From Aquarana catesbeiana (Eukaryota; Chordata; Amphibia; Anura; Ranidae), in contig NC_133328.1 of assembly GCF_042186555.1 (NCBI RefSeq), positions 494,720,812-494,784,811 on the forward strand: a stretch of 64,000 bases of DNA. Direction: 5' to 3'. A program made the position numbers and the translations under genes. Of the stretch, positions 11,455 to 22,389 are shown piece by piece (the stretch's first letter is position 1; the number at the start of each line of letters is the position of its first letter). Under the pieces are notes generated by a model. The model did not search any database. It was not told the DNA's origin and was given only the letters and a program-made list of their open reading frames with translations.

Positions 11455-13455
11455 GCCAGTGGCGTATTATCCATGTGTGCAGGGTGTTCACTGCACATGG
11501 GCCCCCCAAGAGGGGCCCACTGTGACCCACACTGCACCCATGAATGATTGTCCCTGGTTGACAGTCGGGATGATCGGTGCGGCGACAGGGACAGTTGCAA
11601 GCACCGATCTTCCTGTATAGTTTTCAGTGAAGCAGCTGACAGACGCTTCTTCTCCTCTCCCTCTCACGGCTGTCAGCTGAAAAGCCATAAAGGGAGATCA
11701 GTGCTCGCAACTGTCCCTCCCACCAAACCGAACATCCCTGACTGCCCCCCGTGTCCTCATCCTCCTCCCCCGTGTGCTCCTCCCCTCCATGTGCTCCTCC
11801 TCCACCCCCCTGCATCCACCTCCGCCCCCCTTCCCTCCTCCCCCACCGGCTGCTGTGGAAGATCTTTCAGGATGGAGAGTGAGGAAAGGCCGGTAAACAT
11901 GTCATTTATCAGCCCCTTCCTTTTCTTAGTTGGACACAGTGAGCGATCGCTACTGATCGATCTTGTGTCCTTTGATAACTGAGCATAGTAAACTGTGAAA
12001 AGGAGCCGCTGTATCCTCTTCATTCATTTTCAATGCTGAGGACACTGGGGAATCTGTGTCCTCAGTCCCTTTCTATGTCTCAAAGGGGGGATGTCAGGGG
12101 TCTAGACCCCTGATATCTCATCAAAGCCCAGCAACAGGGCTTATAAAATAAAATTGTAAAAAAGGAATATAAATTAAATACTACTGACACCATTCCCCCC
12201 TGCCCTACTGACACTGCCCCAACTCCCCCCCCCCCAAACGCAAATTAAATTGTAAAAAAATAAATACATTACAAAAAATATTGACACCATCCACTGCTCT
12301 ACTGACACTGTCCACTGCCCCAAAAACAAAATAGTAAAAAACAAAATAGTAAAAAGTAATAGTAAAAAAATAAAAACAAAAAAACTACTGACACTGTCCA
12401 CTACCCCCCAATCATTGTGAAAAAAAATACAAAAATAATTTGTTAAAAATAATTAAAAAACTACCGTACACTCCGCACTCCTCACCTGCACATACTACCC
12501 ACCTCCATACACTCTGCACTCTTCTCCTGCACATACTACCCACCTCCATACACTCTGTACTCTTCTCCTGCACATACTACCCACCTCCATACACTCTGTA
12601 CTCTTCTCCTGCACATACTACCCACCTCCAAACACTCCTCACCTGCCGTACACTCCGCACTCTTCTGCACATACTACCCACCACCATACACTCTGCATTC
12701 CTTATCTGCACATACTACTCACCTCCATACACTCCGCACCTACACGATACTCCTCTTCTGCACATAATACCAACCACCATACACTCAGCACTCCTCTCCC
12801 TGCTCATACTACCCACCTCTATACACTTCACACTCCTCACCTGAACATTCTACTCACCTTCATACACTCCTCACCTGCACATACTACCTACCTCCATACA
12901 CTCCGCACTCCTCTCCTGCACATATTACCCACCTCCATACACCATACTCTTTTCTGCACATAATATCCACCACCTTACACTCCATACTCCTTTTCTGCAC
13001 ATAATACCCACCACCATACACTTCATACTCCTCTTCTGCACATACTAGCCACCACCATACACTAGATACTACACTTCTGCACATACTACCCACCACCATG
13101 CACTCCATACTCCTCTTCTGCACATACTACCCACCACCATACACTCCACACTCCTCTCCCTGCCCATACTACTCACCTGCATACATTCCGCACTTTTTCC
13201 TGCACATAATTTCCACTGCTGTACGCTCCACACCCCTCTCCTGCACATACAACTCACCGCCGCACTGTACATTCCCTATTTAACATTACTGCATTCTCAG
13301 ACTCTATTAAACCACACCCCCTTTAAGCCACATCCAGTATTTGGCGCAATTAAGCCTGGCTCGCACTTTGTGGTAGTGCGCTGCGCCACATTTTTTTTTA
13401 TCTGAGCCTAGGACCCACTTCCTATCCCACTGATTTCATGATACGCCCCTGCTCA
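11455..13455. mobile_element. Large non-autonomous repeat with GGCGTAT-type ends
   Basis: The left end CCAGTGGCGTATTATCCATG and right end CATGATACGCCCCTGCTC form imperfect inverted termini (CAGTGGCGTAT versus CAGGGGCGTAT). Internally there is a GC-rich head, AT-rich spacers with repeated TACTGACACTGTCC, and a 41-bp minisatellite. No transposase was found; open frames here follow the repeats. Confidence 0.55.
12455..13290. repeat. ~41-bp C-rich minisatellite
   Basis: Tandem units of the form CTGCACATACTACCCACC plus TCCATACACTCTGCACTCTTC, period about 41 bp with point changes and occasional deletions. The 134-codon plus frame and the minus frames over it are repeat translations. Confidence 0.88.
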
Positions 13456-13892
13456 AGGCAAATATTAACAACACAAAATGTAATGAAATTGTGTATTCCT
13501 TTAAAAATAATTTGAATGCTTATATGGAACTAATATGAGTACCTGAATCTGTCTACACTGTGCAGGGCACAAGGGAATGGCACCAGTTGCGCATGTGCTG
13601 ATAGAGATCATGTTGACAGGAGGAGAGTGAAGAGAGTTGGTGTACCTCCAGTTCACTAATTAAAGCCTAACAACAGAAAACCTACAAATTCTCCCTTGTA
13701 GTGGTGTTGTGCCCACACTGCAAAGGTTACTCAATTAGTCTAAGGATAAAGGCAGTTTTACTTACCTGATTCTCGACTCCTCAGTCAAACGGCTCCCCTA
13801 CACCCTGGCAGTTGACCATCCTTCACCATCCTCATGTCCAGTGGGCCCTGCAACAGTCTTATTGATGTCAGAGGACCTTTGATTGCTGGAGC
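13456..13892. other. No gene seen
   Basis: Probably repeat-derived. Segments around 13750-13890 may belong to the same unit that is duplicated downstream at 14620-14708. Confidence 0.35.
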
Positions 13893-14708
13893 ATGGGGGA
13901 AAATGAGCTCCTGGGACTGGTCTATCAGTGCTTAGGAGCCCACAGGAGCAGAGGATCTGGTGGGTCTGGTAAGTAAAATAAGGATGGCCTCTAGAAGCAG
14001 TGCAATAGGTATATATATTAGAACAAGGGTTGTACCATCATCCAAAATTTAATGAAGCAAGGGATTTGGGAGCCTGGTCCCCAGCCAGGACTAACCAAGG
14101 AGGGAGGGAGAAGCAAGTGGACTATCTCGGTACAATACAGAAAAAGACAAAAGAGTATATAGACAATCATATAAAATTTAGAAAAGTTTCTTAGTACATG
14201 ACAAAGGAAGTCAGTAATAGATTAAAATCATAGGTGACTTGGTCATGAACAGTGTTTCAACTAGTTTCGCGGACTGGGCCACTTCATCAGGAAAAACATC
14301 TGCGATTTAATAGACACAAGATCAATGACAACATAATCAATAGAAAATATATTATACAGTTCAACGATATACATATATATATTATACAAGGGGAAAAGAA
14401 AAAAGTATGTAGAGCTGCTTACCCAAGTCCTGGTGAGCACATGGCACAGAGCGTCACCAGTGAGGTCTCCCACGGCGACTGGGGGAGATTAACAAGTCAA
14501 GAGGCTGGCGTCTGGGTGAAGAGAGGTACATAAGGTAAATAGGCCTACAAGTTTTTTTAGGTAACAGGTATAGGGAAAACCCGGTAAAATGTGACAAAGT
14601 GAGTGGGAAAAATTGAATGGTACATGGGGAAAAATAGGCTCCTGGGACTGGTCTATCAGTGCTTAGGAGTCCACAGGAGCAGAGGATCTGGTGGATCTGG
14701 TAAGTAAA
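13893..14708. repeat. ~87-bp direct repeats flanking a PLE-end-like segment
   Basis: CTCCTGGGACTGGTCTATC through GATCTGGTAAGTAAA occurs at about 13893-13979 and again at about 14620-14708 with a handful of differences, same orientation. The ~640 bp between them contain a hammerhead-like motif (14252-14297), and the style of sequence resembles Penelope-like element ends. The duplication may be a target-site-type or recombination product; no PLE coding sequence is present here. Confidence 0.55.
14252..14297 (-). ncRNA. Hammerhead ribozyme-like motif (best conserved core)
   Basis: On the minus strand the core reads CTGATGA (14290-14284), stem II GTGG/CCGC (14282-14279 with 14272-14269, one G-U) and loop CCCAGT, then GAAAC (14268-14264). 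After GAA comes ACTAGTT, a palindrome ACTAGT plus T, which fits a short self-complementary stem III and a GUU cleavage triplet. Stem I pairs 14291-14297 with 14258-14252 at six of seven positions. All catalytic-core nucleotides I know (CUGANGA, GAAA) are intact. Hammerheads of this type are known in the ends of Penelope-like elements. Confidence 0.65.
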
Positions 14709-15914
14709 TCTACTTTTCAAAATGATATGGACAGAAACGAGCAGTTAGCCCTTGCAGGGTGGCTGCAGCTCTGCTGCAATGGAGAATTTATAAGTTTCTG
14801 GAAGTCCAGCTTTAAAGTGCATGTTTTATAGTGTTAAATATTCCCAATAACAACTTCCTCTTCTGCATGCTGTTATTGAACAATTGGACTATTCATGAGG
14901 ATTTAAATGGTTAGAAATTCCCTCCCAAAGTTCCAAAAACCATCAGATATACTTTTCATTCCACAGGAAACAATACTTTCTTTAAATTCCCAAAACATTG
15001 TCAAACATATGTAGCACTGTCCCCATAGGGCTTGCTGAGTGTTGATTTCATAGGCCTCTCACTGGTTACCTGCAGTTGGTTGCTAATAGTTCCCACTTAG
15101 TTGCTGAGGGTTCTCACTTGTCCCATCCTTACTCCCGCTTGCTCGTTACTCAATGACCAGTCCAGGGTATTTGTGTTTTTGTATTTTATTTTGGAATTGC
15201 ATGGGAGAAGGGATGAGTGGGATACTCCAACTGGAACTATTCACAAATGATAAGGACAACTCTCACTTGACCTCTCCGGATTATTAGCAGAAGCAGTCAC
15301 ACTGCTTTAACCATACAGCCACATGTTTAGAGTGGTTACGTCGTCTTGCTCTCACTAGCAGCAGACTTGATGCACTACATTATCTTCAGGACACTCTCTA
15401 GCATCCCCTTCACTGACACCTGTCCACTGACTCTTCTAGCTGAAGGGGGCAGCCCTCACTCAACAGGACCCGAAGACACAGATCTGTAGTCACAGTAGGC
15501 AGAATCAGATCCTTCCTGGTGTCTGCCTTCCAGTCAGCTCTGCAGGACCTCTGGGTTCAGCTTCTCTCTCTCTGGGCCCCTGGGTTGACCACTCAGGGCC
15601 TCACGGCTTCCTCCATGGAGGAGAGGGCAGTGGCCCCCTCCCTCCTGGACTCTGTTTCCCTGCTCAACTAACTCTAAGCACATGTACTCTGGCTTTATAT
15701 ACAGTATCCCAACATGCAATGCAGCACTTTTTTTCTGCCAATTGCAAGGGCTGTAACAAAGCCTGCGCACTCATTTGTCAGGTCCTCTCCTATTGTCCAA
15801 TATGCCTCCTATTGGACCAGCGAGGGACAGTTAGAACAAGCTAAGCTGCACCTGAGTACAATGAGCAGACCTAACCAATAGATCCTGCTCCCTGGTAGGC
15901 AGAGAGCACTCTAA
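14709..15914. other. No gene seen
   Basis: Mixed sequence, pyrimidine-rich at about 15430-15660, with no long open frame or recognised repeat end. Confidence 0.4.
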
Positions 15915-16313
15915 TGCTGCGTAAACACGAGCGGACTTTATGGCAGACTTTGTCCTGCGTACTTTTTGACAGACTTTACAACGGACTTTCCGAATGAACA
16001 GACTTGCCTGCACACAATCAACCAAATTTCGACGGATTCGTACGTGATGACGTACGACCGGACTAAAACAAGGAAGTTCATAGCCAGTAGCCAATAGCTG
16101 CCCTAGAGTCGGTTTTTGTCCGTCGGGCTAGCATACAGACGAGCGGACTTTTTCGACCGGACTCGAGAAGATTTGAAATATGTTTCATTTCTAGGTCCGT
16201 CGAACTTTTGGGGAAAAAAAAGTCCGCTGGAGCCCACACACAATCGAATTGTCCGACGGACTCCGATCCGCCGAACCAAGTATGCCGTAAAGTCCGGTCG
16301 TGTGTACGCGGCA
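15915..16313. mobile_element. Complete Harbinger-type MITE, TSD TAA
   Basis: The terminus TGCTGCGTAAACACGAGCGG is inverted at the right end as CGGTCGTGTGTACGCGGCA. It is flanked by TAA at 15912-15914 and 16314-16316, the 3-bp TWA duplication typical of PIF/Harbinger. It is 399 bp with no coding capacity. It has internal AAGGAAGTTCATAGCCAGTAG and TCCGTCGG blocks shared with the copy at 4273 and the relative at 38570. Confidence 0.82.
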
Positions 16314-16316
16314 TAA

Positions 16317-18595
16317 GTTTTACCTGACCATCTTCCTGGTAAGCAGAAGGACCAAAAACTATACTCTCTTCTAGTACCTACCTAGGAGGGTGCTACACAT
16401 ACATTTGGGGCCACTGAAATGGTCCAGTAAAAATTGGGGCCCCACCACTATAAAAAATGAGCTTCTGAGCTCTCATCTCTGAAACCCAACAATCCTCTTC
16501 AACCTCCCAGTAATTTTCAGGTCCATGTAAAGTATATGGTGCAGTTGAATAATATTGTCTATTTTGCCTGAATTTTCCATAGGAGATGTACTGAGACTGA
16601 AAACTACATTTAATAGTTTGTATTACAACTGTTTTGCTTTGCTTAAGTGTAGAGCTTAAAAATGGTTCGTATCATTTTGCTTGTTGTTCTTCCATGCATG
16701 AACAATCGTCTTGATGATGCATTCAATCTATGAGAAATTTCCAATTGAAAACAGCACTCTTGTATATTTTAAACACCATGAATCATGAAAAACTCATCAT
16801 AGTATGGTAAAAGCATTAGCATCCGACTGCTCGTAGCAGCTTCGAAAAAGGCATTTTGTTACAGTATTGCATGCTACAGATGAATGAAAATCTTTTTTTA
16901 AATGGGAAGTTTAGCTCTGAGATGCTGATATTTTCATGATTACTCGGAGCTCACAATAGCCATTAGCACTTCATTCTTATTTTGCTGATGTTTGTATAAG
17001 TAGACCAGTCCCATTATCTGTGGGCTTTTTATTTGTCAGACATACTACCAAACCTATAGCTTTAGCATGTTTATCCCATCATATGTACTTTACACTCAGT
17101 ACAGGTAAAATGGCAAGAAAAAGAATGTGGACCCATTGGCATTAACTGGTTTTCTGCAGTTATTTGCCCAAAAATGTCTGTTTGTGGAAGTACCACCCTC
17201 TGCTTGTGCAAACATATAAAAAGGGAAGGAACCACCTCTCTATTATGCCATGATTAGTAAGACAGCCGGATATATGGCACCAGGTCTCCCCACTCAAGGA
17301 ACAGAATGCTGCTAAGGATGTGAACTACTACTTTCACTTGACCACCCCCTGTAGGAGCCCAGGCATGGTTCCAGGGGTATGGACTCATGCTTTAGACTTA
17401 AAGAGTATCTGACTCGTCACCCCCTTTTTCACAGGTACCTGTTCCCACTCTGGGAGATCTTGCCCCCCTCCTCCTTTCCCTGCCACCGGGCCATTCTGAA
17501 GGAGGCTGGGCCGCCTCATAAAGCACTAAAAAGGAATATCTCAGACTACCTCAAGGGGCCACCATGGGCACCAGGAGACTAACTAAGAGGAAATTAGAGG
17601 ATTATGTACAGCAATGTGTATTGAATACATCTTTTGTTGAACTGTTCATTTGTTATCTCCAATAAAAGACAAGTGAGTGCTCAGAAATAAAAGCAGCTAG
17701 CACAAAAAGGTGGCAGATAAACCTTATAACAAAAATATACTGAAAAAAATGCAGCACATAAATCTCAAAGTGCATACATCAAAGAATAAACAAATAAAGT
17801 GCATAAATGTACTGAAAAAAATGCAGCGCGAAAACTTAAAGTGCATTTATCAAAGAATAAATTAATAAAAAGTGCATCACTATCAATATGAGATATATAA
17901 TGACATAAAATCCAGTAATGTGAAAAGTAAATAACAAAGTGCAAGTGCTCTTCCACCTTTATTTTAACAGTCAAAATTCCAATCAAAACGTCCCATAGAA
18001 AGTGAAACTTCCGTGTTGGGTAATGACTCACAGTGTTTATATTCATCCACTGTGCAAAATGAAGTACTAATACTCATCCACCCTTATACACTCACCAGAT
18101 AATTAATAGACATCCGCATATGATATCAACCTTTTACCAAAGAGTATGGACTCCACCAGTAAGCTTCCACTTCCAGATCCCCTCCATCCAAAAAGGACAC
18201 TATACAAAAAGAAAGCTCACCAAATAAATGTATATAATGTACTACAGGCGCCACTAAATAGCAGGCCGTGGTCTGTACCTGGACCAAATGACAGTCTTAC
18301 CTGGACCGTGGCTCCGCTACCCAGCAGCCTGGGTGTTCTCTCCTGGCTGATAACCTCCTTCCCCCGCCACCGCTGGCAGGAAGGAGGTGCAGCATGCCCA
18401 GACAGAGGGCAGGACCTCCCAAGCTCACAAGGCGGTTACTTGCCACCAGTACACGGGGCAGTCCCAACAACCAATCACCCGCCACCAACAAGAAAAGCTG
18501 GGCAGTCCCATCCAGACACGCTACACACCCTGCCCACCAACCGTAGTGCAAGGTAGGATTGGAAACATTTGAGAGAGGCTGTGGTTGGAAGGAGG
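16317..18595. other. No gene recognised
   Basis: Apart from a tandem duplication (17738-17881) nothing is identified. The 17.6-18.5 kb part has the AT-rich, direct-repeat texture of PLE ends but carries no coding remnant. The 136-codon frame at 18146-18556 matches nothing known to me. Confidence 0.4.
17738..17881. repeat. 72-bp tandem duplication
   Basis: TACTGAAAAAAATGCAGC begins both copies (17738 and 17810), followed by CAAAGAATAAA and AAAGTGCAT blocks. Copies differ at several positions. Confidence 0.75.
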
Positions 18596-20247
18596 AAAAA
18601 GGTTATAAGAGAGGGGGCTTTCATGTAAAGGGGGTTGGAGAATGTATAGAAGTGGGGGCTGTGAAAGAAACTGGGAAACAAGAAAGGGGGGCCATTAAGG
18701 GGACTGGTATACAAGAAAGGGGAGTGGCTGTGAAGGGACTGGCATACATGAAAGGGGAGCTGTGAAGGGACTGGTATACAAGTGGAAAGGAAGGGCTGTG
18801 AAGGGACTGGTATACAAGAAAGGGAAGGCTGTGAAGGGACTGATGTACCAGAAATGGGAGGCTGTGAAGGGCACTGTTATACCAGAAAGGGGGGGCTATG
18901 AAGAGGACTGGGATGCAAAAAGGTGGAGGGGCTGTAAAGGGGACTGGGGTGCAGGTAAAGGGGAGGATGTGAAGGTGACTGGGATGCAAGGATGGGGGGG
19001 CTGTGAAAGGGACTGGTATACAAGAAAGGGGGGCTGTGAAGGGCACTGGTATAGAAGAAATGGGGGCTGTTAGGAGGTCTGGGATGCAAAAAGAGGGGCT
19101 GTGAAGGGGAGTGAGGTGCAAAGAAAGGTGGTCTGTGAGGGGGACTGGGATGCAAGGATAGGGGGCTGTGAAGGGGACTGGTATATGGGGGGAGGCTGTG
19201 AAGGGGACTGGGGTGCAAGGAAGGGAGGGGGATGTGAAGGGGATTGGGAGAAAATAAAGGGGGGCTGTTAAGGAGACTTGGATGCAAGAAAAGGGGGGTA
19301 AGGCTGTGAAGGGGACACTGTGAAAGGGACTGGGTGCAAGAAAAGGGGGGCTGTGAAGGGGACTGGGATGCATGGAAAGGGGGGACTGGGATAAAGAAAG
19401 GGGGCTGTGATGAAAGGTGAGGGCTGTTATGTGAAGGGAACTGAGATGTAAAGAGGGGGCTGTGATGTAAAGAGGTGACAGAGGACACTAATGTGAGGTG
19501 GTGGCTGAGGACACCGATGTAAAAGGAGGAGGTCTGTGGTGTAAGAAGGGGGCTATGATGTGATGGGGACTGGGCCATTAAAGGAAAAGAGACACTGTGA
19601 TGTAAAGCGGGTTGTGATGTATATGGGGGACTTTAATGCAAATAGGGCTGTGGTGTAAAGGGGGCACTGTAATGTAAAGGGAGGCTGTGATGTAAAGGGG
19701 GCTGTATTATAAAGGAGGTGCTGTAACGCAAAGAAGCTGTAATACAAAGGGGGCTGTATTGTAAAGGGGGCGGCTGTGATATAAAGAAGGGCACTGTGTT
19801 GTAAAGAGGGTGTTTCTGCAATGTAAAACGGGGGCACTGTGGTGTAAAAGAGAAACTGTGATGTGAAAAGGACTGTAATGTAAGCGGGGGGACTGTGATG
19901 TAAAGGGGATGTGATGTAAAGGGGGGCTGTAATGTAAAGGGGATGTGATGTAAAGGAGGCACTGTCATGTAAAGGGGGAGGGGACTGTGATGTAAAGGGG
20001 GGGCTGTATTGTAAAGGGGGTGCTGTAATGTGAAGGGGGGCTGTGATGTAAACGGGGCACTGTAAGGTAAAGCGGGGCTGTATTGTAAAGGGGGTCTGTA
20101 TTGTAAAGGGGGTGCTGTGATGGAAAGGGGAGAGCTGTAATGTAAAGTGGGTCTGTATTGTAAAGGGGGTGCTGTAATGTTAAGGGGGGCTGTATTGTAA
20201 AGGGAAGTGTTGTGATGTAAAGGGGGGCTGTATTGTAAAGGAGGTCA
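18596..20247. repeat. G-rich minisatellite, left part
   Basis: Purine-rich plus strand. The first ~950 bp have ~30-bp units such as GGGGCTGTGAAGGGGACTGG plus GATGCAAGAAA. From about 19560 shorter ~20-bp units dominate (GGGGGCTGTATTGTAAAG). The array is interrupted by the Ngaro element and resumes at 26944. Minus-strand frames of 250 and 233 codons across it are repeat translations (Ser/Pro/His-rich) and not genes. Runs of four to seven G make quadruplex formation plausible. Confidence 0.9.
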
Positions 20248-20453
20248 GGGAAGCCCGGAATGGTAATGGAAATATGGAATGGTAATGAAGGGCTGGGCAT
20301 GACAAGGTGGAACAGGAGACAACGGAGGGTTAAAAATGGAAAGGAAGTAAGAGGGAGGGGATTGAAGTTAACTTTAGGGGTGGAGAGATATAAAAGGAAT
20401 AGGCGGGGTTTAAGCAGGAGCAGTGTGAGGAGACAGACAAAGGGGAAGTTGCC
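20248..20453 (+). repeat. Split direct repeat A1 (left terminus)
   Basis: 206 bp from GGGAAGCCCGGAATGG to GGGGAAGTTGCC. It is identical by eye to A2 (26102-26307). It holds the TATA box and so is likely the promoter. Confidence 0.9.
20389..20396 (+). promoter_or_regulatory. TATA box in A1
   Basis: TATAAAAG in GAGATATAAAAGGAATAGG. It lies 93 bp before the preferred Gag ATG and downstream of the first ATG of the longer open frame (20260), which argues that 20260 is not the start. The same box recurs in A2 at 26243-26250. Confidence 0.65.
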
Positions 20454-20481
20454 ACAGGGGGAGAGAAGCTTTTGCAGCAGC

Positions 20482-22389
20482 ATGGCAGACATTGATTTGA
20501 TCCTAGCAAGGCTGAGGACGGCGGCGGCCACGAGGGGACAGGAATGGCTACAGGCTCAGGTAGCTCCATTGCTCCTAGACGAAGCGGGGGGGTCCGGCGG
20601 GGGGGGGGAAGCGACGCCACGCGCCAGGCGGTCTAGGCCGCCTGAGCGTTTTTCACCAGGCCCCTCATCCAGAACAGCTCGCCCTAATAGGAGCCCGGGA
20701 ACGGACCCGTCGGCCCCACCAGCAAAACGGGTGGCCGCCGTCACCCCTGGGGGGACCGGGTGGAATCCTCCACAACGGCGGAGCGCGGGGGGCGGGGCTT
20801 CGGGCCGTTATGGCGCCCGGGCTTCGCCACCCAGAAGACAGGACAGCAGCAGAACGGTCCCCCCCACAGCACAGGCATCTGCTAGGGGGGAGATCCGACG
20901 GGGGAGGAGCAGGGGCACGGCTGGAGGTCAGCTACCAGACGCTGCTGGCAGCCCCCATGCAGCCAGGAGCAGAAGAGAGCCAGTGGAAGACAGAAGGAGA
21001 GGTCCAGGGGCCAGCAGAGGTGACAGCAGTGTGGGACAGCAGAGCACAGCAGCAGGTGGTCGCAAGGAAAGGGGGAGAACAGCCACAAGATGGGAATCCA
21101 CAGCCCCTAGGCAAGCTTCACCTGGGAGGTTACTCACGCCGATGCTCCAAGCCACGGAAGTTCGGTCGGAAGGAGAGCTGTCGGGTTCGGATGAGGACGT
21201 GCGCCAGGACATCGCGCCTTCTGGAGGATCCAGTGCAGCGGCGATGGGAAGCAGACCCAGTCAGCCTGGTGAGTCACATGTTTTAACTGATTCTGTTATC
21301 AATGTTGATGGTGGTAATTGGTTAGATAGGGGTGATGGGGGGGACACCATGGCTCCTGGGGGAGTTCTAGGGGCCGTGGCGGGGGGATCGCCTGGCTTAA
21401 GGGGGACGGGCGTTCAGCCTGTCGCCGCTGGGACAGGGGGAACATTGCAGGAATTGTTGGGAGGATTAAGGGATTTGGTGCAACGATTTGCAACCAACCA
21501 GACGGCGCCAGCGATAGTGGCGCCGTGGGTTGGAGGGCAGGTGGAGCAGTCGGGTGTTGGGGGAACAACGGGGACAAGGGGTGAGGCTGTCGCCGACTCA
21601 GACGCCGGGGTGGCGGAAAACACCGCCACGGGGGAATCTGCAGTGGCGGTCAGGAAGGATGTGGTCAGGATAGCGGATGCGGCTAAATGCGAAGTGTACG
21701 TCTGCTATGAAGGCCCGCTGGGAGCACACTTAAAACAAGAAGTGCGGGAGAAAATAGTAAAAGGTGAGTATGTGGAAATTTTTTCCTTGTTACCGTTAGA
21801 GAAGTTCAACTTGGATAGGGTAAAGCCGGACGATTCCAAAAAAGAAGATGAGGAGAAGCGAAGGTATCGTCTGATCCCTAGGACCTTTAGTAATTGGTTG
21901 CAGGCGTTCGCCATTATGGCGAGTGTAATTGGCGAAAAGAACCCGGAGCATTGCTCTGCGTTGTTTTGCTACATGGATGCCATAGGCGAGGCACATAGGG
22001 TGTATGGGGGCACTGCGTGGCTTCGATACGATGAGCAATTTAGGCAACGCAGGGCGGTGAGGCCGGCTCTTAGGTGGGACCATAAGGATATAAGCTTATG
22101 GATGCGTTTGATGTCTTCCGCCAGGGCACCAAACCAGCCTTTTCATGGGGGGGCCGGGGGATCGTCTACCTCTGGACTCCCGGCCGGGAAAAAATTTGGG
22201 GTGTGTTGGCAGTTTAACGAAGGATCCTGCAAGTTTGGGGGATCCTGTCGTTTTAAACATGAATGCTCAGGATGTGGGGGGAACCACGCGTTGTCACGCT
22301 GCTTCAAAAGAGGAAAGAAGACAGGGGAACCTGCTCAGAAGAGGGATAACGCCAGTGAAGGAGGTAAGGATGCGGCCTTTTTTAAATAG
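20482..22389 (+). CDS. Ngaro Gag-like protein with zinc fingers
   Basis: 635 codons from ATG 20482 (context AGCATGG, A at -3 and G at +4). The frame is open back to 20260, but that ATG lies upstream of the TATA box. The N-terminal half is Gly/Arg/Pro/Ser-rich and probably disordered. A conserved-looking block follows (about residues 400-560: KDVVRIADAAKCEVYV to WLRYDEQFRQRRAVRPAL). Near the C-terminus is a CCCH finger, C-x7-C-x5-C-x3-H (CWQFNEGSC...CRFKH), then a knuckle C-x2-C-x3-H-x4-C (CSGCGGNHALSRC). This is the usual nucleic-acid-binding tail of ORF1 in Ngaro/DIRS elements. Its end overlaps the RT frame by 245 bp in another frame. A splice-donor-like site lies eight codons before the stop. 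Confidence 0.85.
   Translation: MADIDLILARLRTAAATRGQEWLQAQVAPLLLDEAGGSGGGGEATPRARRSRPPERFSPGPSSRTARPNRSPGTDPSAPPAKRVAAVTPGGTGWNPPQRRSAGGGASGRYGARASPPRRQDSSRTVPPTAQASARGEIRRGRSRGTAGGQLPDAAGSPHAARSRREPVEDRRRGPGASRGDSSVGQQSTAAGGRKERGRTATRWESTAPRQASPGRLLTPMLQATEVRSEGELSGSDEDVRQDIAPSGGSSAAAMGSRPSQPGESHVLTDSVINVDGGNWLDRGDGGDTMAPGGVLGAVAGGSPGLRGTGVQPVAAGTGGTLQELLGGLRDLVQRFATNQTAPAIVAPWVGGQVEQSGVGGTTGTRGEAVADSDAGVAENTATGESAVAVRKDVVRIADAAKCEVYVCYEGPLGAHLKQEVREKIVKGEYVEIFSLLPLEKFNLDRVKPDDSKKEDEEKRRYRLIPRTFSNWLQAFAIMASVIGEKNPEHCSALFCYMDAIGEAHRVYGGTAWLRYDEQFRQRRAVRPALRWDHKDISLWMRLMSSARAPNQPFHGGAGGSSTSGLPAGKKFGVCWQFNEGSCKFGGSCRFKHECSGCGGNHALSRCFKRGKKTGEPAQKRDNASEGGKDAAFFK

Noticed and set aside
12440..12844. 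134-codon plus frame of HTTHLHTLCTLLL-like repeats
   Set aside because: Translation of the 41-bp minisatellite.
18621..19578. Long minus-strand open frames (250 and 233 codons), Ser/Pro/His-rich
   Set aside because: They are translations of the G-rich minisatellite; frame openness follows the repeat unit and no domain is present.
20260..20481. N-terminal extension of Gag from the first ATG
   Set aside because: The ATG is upstream of the TATA box and inside repeat A1; the ATG at 20482 has a better context.
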